64,000 nucleotides of DNA. Origin: Alternaria dauci (lineage: Eukaryota > Ascomycota > Dothideomycetes > Pleosporales > Pleosporaceae). The stretch is from contig NC_091280.1 of NCBI RefSeq assembly GCF_042100115.1, positions 620,001 to 684,000 of the forward strand, in the 5' to 3' direction. The first letter of the stretch is position 1. Each line of letters starts with the position of its first letter. Below are positions 24,047 through 33,599 of the stretch, piece by piece. A model generated the notes under the pieces. It saw only the letters and a list, made by a program, of their open reading frames with translations, was not told the origin of the DNA and did no database searches. A program made the translations under genes and the position numbers.

Positions 24047-25534
24047 TCACTGCTTGGCGGCAGCAGCAGCAGCCTCCTTCTCTTTCTTCTTGCGCTCAAC
24101 CTCAGCCATCTTGGCCGCCTTCTTCATGGCGTTCTTGGTCATCGGCTTTCCGTCGGCGTCAAGCATAGGCCCTCCACTCTCTGTGTCCTGGGTCGACTGT
24201 TCGAGCTTGGGCTTGGTGGGGTTGGGGTTGCCCTTCCACTCCAGCTTCCGCGGGCGGAGGAACTCGTCTAGTACCTCGTCTGTGACCTTTGCTCTTGCTT
24301 CTTGGAACTGCTTGACGTACACAGTCATAATGTCGACGCATTCCTTCTTCATCTCACCGGTCAACAGCTCGCCTTTGCGATAGCCGTCGGCTAGCTTGGT
24401 GAGTTTGGCGTCATCGTCTTCGAAGTAGGAGATGTATTGGTATGGCACGTCAATGTCAGGGTTTCCGCCCTTTTCGCGGTGGAGTTCTAGTGTCTCTTGG
24501 CCACCAGAGAAGGCCTTGGTGTTGATCTTTGTTTTGATCTGTTTTGGCGTATCGCTCATGTATATAGCAGAGTTGGCATCAGACGCACTCATCTTGCCAC
24601 CAGCACCTTGCAATGAAGTCAGGAACTTGGAGTGGATGAGTGCTGGTTTTGGCGAGGGCAAATCCATCCTGTTGCAGTTCTCACGGACCAAGCGGAAGTA
24701 AGGGTCTTGATCGATGGCGCAGGGGATCAGGCAGGGCATGGCAGCCAGTCTCTTGGAACGTTTGTAGGTCTTGTAGTCCTCGCCCCAGATAAAGGGGTAT
24801 GATGAAGCAAAAGCGGCAACACATTGCTTGGCTGCGAAGGCGTTGCTGCCGATGTTGGTTGAGCCATCGAAGCCGAAGGCACCGCGTACTTGGTTGTTGG
24901 TAATCAGCTTCTCGAACTCGGTGGCGTTGAGACTGAAATGTCGGTTGTAGCCGGACGAGAAGAACTCGGAGTCAATGTACATGAAGGTCTTTTTGGGGTC
25001 GAAACCAATGGCGATGATGTCCTTGGCGTTCTGGCGGGCGAAGTCGTAGACTTGCTCTTGCTTCAGTTTCTGCTTGAACAAGAATTTCTCGTCGTCGGTC
25101 AACATGATGACCAGCGGAACGTCGAAGACATCTTGCAGCCACTTTGTGAACTCAAAGGGAATCGTGTGGCCAATGTGCATAGCGTCGCTGCTGGGACCGC
25201 GGCCGGTGTACAGCAGGAAGTCGTCGCCGCGCTCATACGTGTCGAGAATCAGCTCCAGGTCGCGGTGTGAGAAGAAGAGGCCCCGCCGCAGCCAGCGATG
25301 TGGCTTGTGGCCTGTGATGCGCTGGAATCGCTCGAGCAGCGGCTCGTCGATGAGCTTGGTGGCCCACTGCTTGGAGATGGCGACATAGTCAAATTCCTTC
25401 TCGTTTCCCTCCTCGTCGACTCCTGCCGACACATCCCAGGGGTCGATTTTCTGCTCGGTGGCCTTTGAGACGGGCCGAGTCGCCGTGTCGGCGAGGGAGA
25501 GGGCGGCGACGGCCGGTGGCTCGGGCTCAGTCAT
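24047..25534 (-). CDS. wrs1: Tryptophanyl-tRNA synthetase, cytosolic
   Basis: Single exon on the minus strand, 495 aa from MTEPEPPAVAAL. The frame is open another 29 codons upstream, but the chosen ATG precedes the first plausible N-terminus. Class I synthetase motifs are intact: the HIGH signature in SSDAMHIGHTIPF and KMSAS in GAGGKMSASDANSA. The eukaryotic/archaeal-type TrpRS block PWDVSAGVDEEG and the FSHRDLELILDTYERG segment are present. No mitochondrial presequence is seen, so the cytosolic enzyme is favoured. The C-terminus is an extended K/E/A-rich tail (KKKEKEAAAAAAKQ), longer than the catalytic core needs and probably appended for tRNA or complex binding. Confidence 0.96.
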   Translation of the reverse strand: MTEPEPPAVAALSLADTATRPVSKATEQKIDPWDVSAGVDEEGNEKEFDYVAISKQWATKLIDEPLLERFQRITGHKPHRWLRRGLFFSHRDLELILDTYERGDDFLLYTGRGPSSDAMHIGHTIPFEFTKWLQDVFDVPLVIMLTDDEKFLFKQKLKQEQVYDFARQNAKDIIAIGFDPKKTFMYIDSEFFSSGYNRHFSLNATEFEKLITNNQVRGAFGFDGSTNIGSNAFAAKQCVAAFASSYPFIWGEDYKTYKRSKRLAAMPCLIPCAIDQDPYFRLVRENCNRMDLPSPKPALIHSKFLTSLQGAGGKMSASDANSAIYMSDTPKQIKTKINTKAFSGGQETLELHREKGGNPDIDVPYQYISYFEDDDAKLTKLADGYRKGELLTGEMKKECVDIMTVYVKQFQEARAKVTDEVLDEFLRPRKLEWKGNPNPTKPKLEQSTQDTESGGPMLDADGKPMTKNAMKKAAKMAEVERKKKEKEAAAAAAKQ

Positions 25535-25997
25535 TGTGCGGCGGCGGCAGATGGGCTGCGGTTCTCTGGTGTTGTCGGTTGACTCACTATGCGACAGTCG
25601 AGGATGTTCCCCCCACCCCACTCTCTCGTTTGGCGTTCCTGCCTAGACGTAACTGCTGCCCCGCACTGCGCCACATGACCTGCGCCACGGCTCAGCCACG
25701 CCGGCGTTGGCGGGACGAGGCGCCGACACATGTCAGCAAAACTCGTCATGGCACCATGGTCGTGAGCTCCAGACGTTTCTATCCTCGATCGTCACACCAC
25801 CGACTCCGACGTACCGCCTTACCCCACCCCACCCCGACCCAACTCACCAGCCCGTCCAATTGTCAAATCACAGTTGGATGCGCTTGACGATGCGACTTCA
25901 TCGTCGGAGATAGAAGACCGCGCGTTACAGGCTGCCCTGAGCTCCTACCTACCCAACTGCATCCTCGCATCCACCGCCTGACCACTAGCACGCCAAC
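25535..25997. promoter_or_regulatory. Bidirectional promoter region, TrpRS and PRELI-like gene
   Basis: 463 bp between divergent ATGs. It is rich in CACCCC/CCCCACCC runs (for example near 25822-25838). Both genes are housekeeping, which suits a shared open promoter. No specific factor site is claimed. Confidence 0.4.
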
Positions 25998-26837
25998 ATG
26001 GTCAAGTTCTACTCCGCCAACGAGACGTACTCGTACCCTTTCCCCGCCGTCTCGCTCGCCTACTTCCTCCGCTATCCGAATCCCTACTCTACTCACGTGC
26101 TTTCCACCGACACCATCGCCCGTCACTACGACCCTGACACGCAGCGTCTAACCACCATTCGCCTCCACTTGAAACGATCAAAGCTCCCTTCCGCTGTCCT
26201 CAAGCTTGTGCCGCAGTCTCTACTGGGCGCTTCGGCTGGTGGTGAATCCCAGACTTATATTCTTGAAAAGTCGGTCGTGGATATTAAGGAGGGATGGATG
26301 GACACCGAGTCACGGAACTTGGAATGGACTGGTGTTTTGTCTGTCGTAGAAAGGCAGAAGTTTGTGCGTCCCTCGCCATCAGTGTCCCAGGAAATGAAGA
26401 CGCGGCTGCCTATCGAAGGCGTTGCTCAACGTCATGGCTTGATCAACTTTGGCGGCAAGGGCGCCGGTGCCAAGATTGAGGATTCGGGCGAGACTACTGA
26501 CGTCACAAGCTCAGTCACACTCCACAGTCACATTGGCGAGACTTGGAAGAAGAAGCGTGAAGCTGCACGCGAGGATGCCGCCGAGGACGAGCAGCCACCA
26601 AAGATGGGCTTTCTGCGCAGCTGGGGCACCGCGGCCCTGCAGCGCAACATCGAGAAGATTGGCCTCTCGCGTGCGCAACGAAGCCAACCCAATGCGCGTG
26701 AAGGCATGAAAGTCGTTCTCGAGCGTATGCGGCAAGGCGGCCTTGTTGGGGTACTCGAGGGCATGCGACAGGACCGCGAAGCCATTCTCGCCGGCCGCCC
26801 ACTAGCAACCCCAAGGGCAATAAACAAGGACGATTGA
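25998..26837 (+). CDS. PRELI/MSF1-domain mitochondrial lipid-transfer protein (Ups family)
   Basis: Single exon, 279 aa. It starts MVKFYSANETYSYPFPAVSLAYFLRYPNP, the typical PRELI/MSF1 opening. The family strand pattern follows: VLSTDTIARHYDPDTQRLTTIRLHLKR, then YILEKSVVDIKEGWMDTESRN with the NLEWTGVLSVVERQ block. About 100 extra residues follow the domain (after about 180), helical and basic. From family knowledge, Ups proteins sit in the mitochondrial intermembrane space with Mdm35 and shuttle phosphatidic acid or phosphatidylserine. The sequence resembles the Ups2/Ups3 type more than Ups1, but I cannot separate these without alignment. Confidence 0.88.
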   Translation: MVKFYSANETYSYPFPAVSLAYFLRYPNPYSTHVLSTDTIARHYDPDTQRLTTIRLHLKRSKLPSAVLKLVPQSLLGASAGGESQTYILEKSVVDIKEGWMDTESRNLEWTGVLSVVERQKFVRPSPSVSQEMKTRLPIEGVAQRHGLINFGGKGAGAKIEDSGETTDVTSSVTLHSHIGETWKKKREAAREDAAEDEQPPKMGFLRSWGTAALQRNIEKIGLSRAQRSQPNAREGMKVVLERMRQGGLVGVLEGMRQDREAILAGRPLATPRAINKDD

Positions 26838-27452
26838 ATTCTCTGCCAGATGGTGGTTTTGGCCACTCGAACAAATGACGAGTCCCATGTATTCGATATG
26901 AACATTCAGCGACGGCGCAACGGTCTCTCTCCCTACTTTGTTTCCTTTCGTCACCCCTTCGCTCTCAGGGTCGGTTGGGGCTGGGTTCTGTGTTACTATT
27001 ACGCTTCTGCGGAGGTACCGTGTCTGGTTTCGCAATGATTGCAACGACATTGAAGCGACAGGCGATTCTTTTGTACCATACGGCAAGTTTGTAGACGTCA
27101 TGTCTCTGCGAATCTTCACCGTATAATGAAAAAAAAAAAGTTTATTCACGGCGCTGCTTTCTATCATAACTAAGGTTGCAAACATAAACATTGCCCATTA
27201 GTTTTACTCTGGTATAGGCGCAATCTGTCTGCGTCGCCCTCTTGGTAGTGACAGCTGACTGTCTCCTTTATAATGTGAACGTAATCCTAAGCAGCATCAC
27301 CCTACCTACAATCCTTCCATTGCATTGCGCTGAATCATTTGAACTTTTTTGCGCAAATGCATAGCATGATGGGAATCCAGCACAAATGGTGAGGCTTCAT
27401 AAGACCTTTCAGTAAATTTGATTATATACGCTGGTAACAACATGACATGCGC
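26838..27452. other. Convergent 3' intergenic region
   Basis: Lies between the ends of the PRELI gene and the beta-galactosidase gene. It contains an A11-12 run near 27127. No coding signal is seen. Confidence 0.5.
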
Positions 27453-30400
27453 TTAAGCATACGCCAACCTCTCCTCGGTCCATCCCGGCCTCAAGTACTC
27501 AGAGTCAAAGCTCGAGCTCCAGCTGCTTTCAATAGCATACTCCTGCACAAGCTGCACGTCAACTTGAGCACCCTCCTCAGACTGCGCCCACACACTCAGA
27601 CCAATCACGTTGTCACCTGAGTAGTTGAGGACACCCGGTGGGACGGGGAACTTGATCTCGTTTCCGACATACGGGTTGAATCGCGCATATTGGTAACCGT
27701 TGACGAAGAGCTGCACGCGGATAGTCTTGGAGCCGACGGCGTTCATGACAAAAGCGAAGGAGGCGTCGATCTCAGCGGGGACGTCCAGAGGGATAGTAGT
27801 GCGGTAGAACTTGATGTCGGCACCCTCGAAACCGGTGGACGGAGAACCAGACGCCCACTCAGAGTCGTCGAAGCCTGGGAGATGCCATCCGAGACGCTCG
27901 GCGGTAAGACCACCCTCAGCGAGGGGTCCACGTACGGGGTCGAGAAGTTCCGTCTCGCCACCGGCTTCACCGGCAATCTTCCAGGAGGTGAAGTTTGCGC
28001 CTTCCAAAGTAGCACGGAGGATACCGCGGGGGTCAGTAGCACCACCACGTAGATCGTGACCGGTGTTGTCTTGTGCGATGAGCAGCACATTGGTGCTGTT
28101 CTGGTGGAGAGTTGCGTTGGCGAAGGACAGAGTCATGTTGCCAATGCCCAGGGTGGTGTTACCCAACCACGAGCCGACCAATTCGCCGTTCAACCATGCG
28201 CTCCAGCCAAAGGCAAGGCCACCCTGAACGGAAAGTTGCACGCCGGTGGCCGCGCCGTCAAAGTAGCCACGGAAGAGATGGAAGCTGTTGTGGAAACCGT
28301 ACTCGTCCACGTAGAGGACTGGTAGGGTGTCAGGCTTAGTCGGATTGGGAGTGGTGAGATGGTCAGCGACAACCCATGCAGCGCCGCTGTCGTCGTATTC
28401 TGGTGTCTTCTCCGGGAGTCCTTCGTTCATCTTCCAGTTGTCCAAAGAAGGAAGGTTGATGGTGCCGTCGAACGCAGCGACATGGGCCTTCAAGCTGCCG
28501 TATGCTGTTCGTGAAGTCGCTAGCTCCTTTCCATTCCAGGAGAGTGTCTGCGCACTGCCAGCGGCAAAGACTTCGATGTTCGTACTGTTCATGATATCAC
28601 CCTTGAGAGCAAGAACACCAGAATCTAGAGCTACGTGGCGGACGAGGTATGGGCCCTGGACAAGCACGGATTGGTCGACCGGCGCGAATGGGTCGTTAGA
28701 CAGGTTAGGGGCCCAGAACAGGTATGCAGTGGGCTTGTCGGCCACAACAACCTTCACGCCGTTGTCGAACTGGTATACGCTCATTCCAGAAACCCTTTGG
28801 ATGTTAGTTGTAAGACCATGGGCCTCGGCGTAGAAGGTCGCGTTCGAGCTTGTTCCGTTGCTGACTAGAGATCCCTTGGAGGCACCCTTGACATGGAACT
28901 CGACAGACTCTCCGACGCCAGTTGAAAGGACGACGACTGGCTTAGAGTCAATCAAGGCATATGTGAGGACCTCGGCGGTAGAGTAGGTGAGCGTGTTGTT
29001 GCCCATGGCAAAGTCAGTAACAAGGATCTTGGACTGATGACCATCGAGAACAATCGAACCGGCATGCTGAGGAATAGTCAAGTTTCCAACCGAGGTGCTG
29101 ACGTGAAGCTTGAACGACTCCTTGGTGGCAGATGAAGAGGTCGAGTGAATTGTAACATAGAAAGCAGCATTCGTCAGAGGGTTGCGGAGCTCACTGGCCT
29201 CAACAGCTGAGTTCGTAGAGTATGAGCTTGAGCTACCGAGACGGTTGGTCACAGTGAGATCGTCGGCAACGCGGGTGAACATGGCCAAGTTCTTAGTCTC
29301 GTAGTATTTGGCGTCAATTTTACGGTTCTCGCTGATCGGGCTGCTGTAGTCGTAGGAAGTAGCAGTGACCGGAGCAGCTAGAGCACCCCAGTTGGTTCCT
29401 CCAAACATCATGTAGAGCGAGACGGCTGTCACGCGCTGGGAGATAAGGTTGCGGTAGAAGAGGTTTGCAAAGTCAGCTCCAATATCGCCTGGGCAGCCAC
29501 CCTCTGGTCCACCCCAGGGATTGTAAGAACCACCCTGGAATTCCGGGAAGAAAGATGGTTGGGTTGGAGAAACCTCAACGAAATGGTCGTAGTAGTCAAT
29601 GACCTGGTAGGCTACGTATTTTCCGTTGGTGCCAGTGCATTCATCAAGGTTGCAAGACCAGCAAGATGGGTAGCTGTCCAATCCAGCAACATCGACATTG
29701 CCCACAGCACCGGGCGCAAAGTCCTTGCTCCAGCTCTTGGTGTTCATGTTGGGGTCATTGTGAATTAGAGGAACGTCGATACCATGGGCTCGTGCAGAGT
29801 CCTCCAGTGCTTGCATGTATCGTCCGGCAGCTGTGTTGGGAATCTTCTTCTTAGTGTCCTTCCACTGCTCACCATATTCGTTCTCGATCTGGTAGACAAG
29901 TGCATTGCCACCTTTGGTCACAAGATGCTTGGAAGTAAGCTCGGAAAACTTGGAGAAGTAAGGGTCCAAGGCCTGGAGGTATCTTGGGTCATCATCCCGA
30001 AGCTCTCCGTATGCACCAGTTGTGAGCCACAGCGGAAAACCTCCGGCATTGGCTTCGGCGTTGACGTAAGGGCCTGGCCTGGTAATTACGTACAAGCCGA
30101 CGCGTTCCGCAATCTCAAAGAGCTTGGTAAAGTCGTGCGCGCCGGTCTCAAAGTCCAGTGTTTGGTTGTTTGCACTGTGATAAGCCCAGTTGCCGTAGAA
30201 AGCGAAAGCCGTGAAACCTGGCAATTGTTATTTCCTGCTCACTGCGTGTGGCGAATATATAAACTTACCCGCTGCCTTGATCTTCTCCAACAGATCTTCC
30301 CAGACTTCGTAGACGGGGATACGCCAGTAGTGAATCTCTCCAGAGAAAACGAAGAGACGCTTTCCATTGACCTTGAAGGAGTAATGATCCCACTGTACGA

Positions 30401-30521
30401 CCTTGTTCAGGCCGTTGTCGTGTAATGGCCAGGCACTAGGTGTGTTGTTTTGAGCATTGACACCGGAAGTAGCCAACGAAGACAGAGCCGAGAGCCATGA
30501 GAGCCCTACGATAGTCTTCAT
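27453..30521 (-). CDS. lacA: Secreted beta-galactosidase, GH35
   Basis: Two exons on the minus strand: 30521-30269 and 30217-27453 (51-nt intron, GTAAGT/CAG), giving 1005 aa, matching the roughly 1000-aa fungal LacA class. The signal peptide [20 protein letters not shown] is followed by [29 protein letters not shown]. Catalytic residues by family position are the acid/base Glu in [10 protein letters not shown] (about E198) and the nucleophile Glu in [15 protein letters not shown] (about E310). The C-terminal half forms the usual beta-sandwich domains with many N-x-S/T sequons. It cleaves terminal beta-galactosyl units from lactose, galacto-oligosaccharides or pectic side chains outside the cell. 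It lies about 1.1 kb downstream of a co-oriented sugar transporter. Confidence 0.96.
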
Positions 30522-31659
30522 CTTGGATGTGGGTTGAAGTCGTCGAGACCAATTAACACTGTCGCCGTTGTACTGGACATGCCGAAGGTTTATGAGCACT
30601 ACGCAGGTACCGAACCCCAGTCGTCCCCGAGTTACGAACAAGACGCTAATGTGGCGCTATGATGGAATGCATTGCGGGTTGCGGGGATGTCAAGGTCGTC
30701 TCAATGGTGGAATTGAGATGTACTTCTGTGAACGCTCCACCGGGTGCGCCGAGGCCCGGGTAAACGCTGTCGACTTAGCATCGGAGGCGGATGGACTGCG
30801 CAGATGAGTTAGCTCCGCTGGAATCCGACATTGTTTCCGTTCGACCAAGACGAGGAACAGGAAACCGGGGAATGAGGAGAAAGATTTGCACGGTCATGAC
30901 AGGGTGTGGAGTGCTTGGAAGACGGGGGTTAGTCCAGAATGAGCTCGGTTGGCCTTCATCTCCGACATGGACTGGTCGACACCGTATCTTCGGCCTCCGC
31001 AGCGATGCATCAATCAGAGCTTCTGCTGAAGAAAAATCAAATGCAAAATGCTAAATCCATCTTTTCAAATCATACAAAGTTGTCTCCTGACTGAAAACGG
31101 TGAGGGGTGGCATCAAAGCTTCGGGATAAATGCAGCCGACCAGCCGTGGTGCGAGCTCATCTTCCGGTACTCCCAGCCATTGCTGAATAAGCAAAGAAGG
31201 CACCGGCGATGATGCCGAGGAATGTCCCTAATAATCTCTCTAATGCCACAGAATCCACATGTCCATGTTTTTAGACGTCGAGCTGCTGCTTCTGAGGTAA
31301 ATTTAGCGCTACTTAAATACGCGATGGTTGGGCATGGACTTGTTCTAGAACATGCGCTAAGATAGGTGATGACTTTTTCGCATTTATCTCAAATTCTCTG
31401 CAAGGATATCACGAGTGAGTATTGAGAAAAATAGACGGGTGAAGATAGTATGCATTGTTTATGATTGATTGTTGTTGTCGTCTAAAGCTCAAGAGAATCT
31501 TGGAAGGTTCCCCACATGAGCAACAGCACAGACCCTCACTAAGCCAGCCATCCCGAGAAGCGTGTCTGCGCCACCATGCTTCATTTTCTACTACGACACA
31601 TCGTTTCGACTCCCGAATAAATGCACATAACTTCATAGGATATCTTATGCTACGACAGC
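30522..31659. promoter_or_regulatory. Promoter region of lacA with CreA-like sites
   Basis: About 1.1 kb between the end of the transporter gene (minus) and the start of lacA (minus). SYGGRG-type sites, the consensus of the carbon catabolite repressor CreA/Mig1, occur at 30615-30620 (CCCCAG, reverse), 30681-30686 (GCGGGG) and 30865-30870 (CCGGGG). Such hexamers are common by chance, so binding is inferred only from the target gene. Confidence 0.4.
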
Positions 31660-33328
31660 TTACTCGTTGTCCCTGACATCGATGACAGTGGACTTGAACT
31701 TGCGAGCGGAGACCTTGCGGTTGAACAAAATGTCAAGCTCACGGTATGAGCGTCCCTTTAGCTCGGGAAGACCGAAGTAGGCGCTGACAAAGCAGACGCA
31801 AGCTGTGCCGCCCCATACATATCCGCACTTACCAGCCATGTTCCAGCCGGTGGGGTTGAGCATTTGCGAGGCCAGGTAGATCATAGGAATTTCCGCGACG
31901 TAGTACGCAGCACGACCAACACCTGTGCTCAGAGCGCGGAGTCGGATAGAAGACGTTTCCGCAATGATGGAGTATGAGATTGGACCCATGGTTCCTGCGA
32001 AGACGAACGAAATGACAATGCCCAGACACGCCTGGGCGTAGTTGGTCGCATTGTTCTGGGGGATAGAGGCACAAATTCCCAAAAGGAAGAGTAGGCAGAC
32101 ATTGACGGCGGTACCTCCAAGGTAGATTGTGCGACGTCCGAACCAGTTGCTCAGGGGCCATGAGCACATGTTGGCGACCAACTGCAGGCACGAGTTGATC
32201 AGGTTGAGCTTGAACGAAAAGTCGGAGGACATTCCCGCCTGCTCGAAGAAGAAGGTTGCCTGGTTGGCGATCAAGTTACCAGCAAAGTTCTGCGATGCAT
32301 AGATCAGACAGGTGATGATTGTTCGGCGAAGATCGGTTCCCTTGACTAGGTCGAGGAGAGACGGATCACCACCTTTATGGGCTTCAATCTGCACTGTACG
32401 CTCCATCATGGCAAGTGTGTCCTCGGCGGCAGCTTGTGTTCCGTTCCTGCGACCAAGGCGCTTGATGGATTTCAGCGCTTGGTCTCTGCGCCCTCTGCGT
32501 ACAAGCCACCATGGTGACTCGGGTGCAAAGAAGACGAGAACCATGAGAGGAGTGGGAAACACCCACTGTAGTGCAAGCGGACCTCGCCATGCCCACTCGT
32601 CGTTGCGTTTGTTGTAACTGTACGTGGCGGCGGCGACGATGATGCTACCAATGGACCAAGACATCTGGAGAGTGGCCGTGCAAGCACCACGGAGGACGAG
32701 AGGAACAACCTCACTGGCGTAAGCAGGCGAGTTGGCGATGAACATGCCCCATGGAATGCCTTCAAAAGCTTGTCCGATGACAAGAACCGCGAGCGAATCT
32801 GCGAAGAAAGAGATGAAGATGGTCGCATTCATGAGCATGAGCGCCAAGAGGGTCGTCCACCTGTAACCAAGGCGATTGGTGATGGGGCCAGTAAGGAATA
32901 CGCCAACAAAAGCACCGCATTGGCCCGCTTGGAACAGCGAGCTCTGCCACTTTGTAGGGATGGTTTTGCCGATTTCGCCGGCGACTTGGACTCCGTATCG
33001 CTCTTTGAATGCGCCAAGAGCAACAAAGTTGCCATTCAAGAACATGTCAAAAGACTCCATGACCTATTCAGCGTTAGTCATGATCCGACGAGAACGGCAA
33101 AAAGACACCAAGACTTACGATAGTAAAGCAGAAGGTGAACGCCCAAAAGCAAGCCATGGGATGGTCCTTGATTGCTTCCCACATGCCCATATCATGTTCG
33201 CGGTTCTCAGCTGCTTGAGCATCTGTCATGAGTTCCTTGTCCTCAAAGATCTCAGCTTGACGGCTATGGCTCTTCTCCAGGGCGCCATCGTCGGCCGCAT
33301 CTCGCTTGGTTTCGGCAAAGCCCGACAT
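31660..33328 (-). CDS. MFS sugar permease (maltose/alpha-glucoside or lactose type)
   Basis: Two exons on the minus strand: 33328-33119 and 33063-31660 (55-nt intron, GTAAGT/TAG), giving 537 aa. About twelve membrane segments are visible. Sugar-porter signatures are present: GPITNRLGYRWTTLL, FEGIPWGMF, PESPWWLVRRGRRDQAL, WFGRRTIYLGG and LPELKGRSYRELD. The first exon is hydrophilic and ends inside the first membrane segment (FTFCFTIV). It is expected in the plasma membrane as a proton-coupled disaccharide or hexose importer. Its close, same-strand position upstream of the secreted beta-galactosidase suggests uptake of lactose, galactose or oligosaccharide products, but transporter specificity cannot be read from sequence. 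Confidence 0.93.
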
Positions 33329-33497
33329 TTTCGGTTAGCGTGCAGTGTTACTGGACGCCACAAAAATCGAGGAACGAATAAGCAAAAGCTGATGCCAACA
33401 GCCAAGCAGACATGGCGAGCTTGGAGAGCTTATATAGTCCACGCACTTCGAGAGTTGGCCTCGGTGTGGATACACTCTCGTTATCAAGCCCACGGGG

Positions 33498-33577
33498 CCC
33501 CGCGACAAGCTTTCAAGGGTGCTTGTCATTTTCATGGGTCCCTATTGGCGGGTCTCTGGGGTAGGAAGAGGCCGGGG
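33498..33577. promoter_or_regulatory. Cluster of three CreA-like sites upstream of the MFS permease
   Basis: SYGGRG matches occur at 33498-33503 (CCCCGC, reverse), 33556-33561 (CTGGGG) and 33572-33577 (CCGGGG), 170-250 bp upstream of the permease start. About one match per 256 bp is expected by chance, so three in 80 bp is mildly enriched. Role in glucose repression is inferred. Confidence 0.4.
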
Positions 33578-33599
33578 TCCGAGCAGAGCCGCGTAGGAC

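Noticed and set aside
20154..27452. A biosynthetic gene cluster around the MFS transporter and RING gene
   Set aside because: No synthase, tailoring enzyme or pathway regulator is present; neighbours are housekeeping genes.
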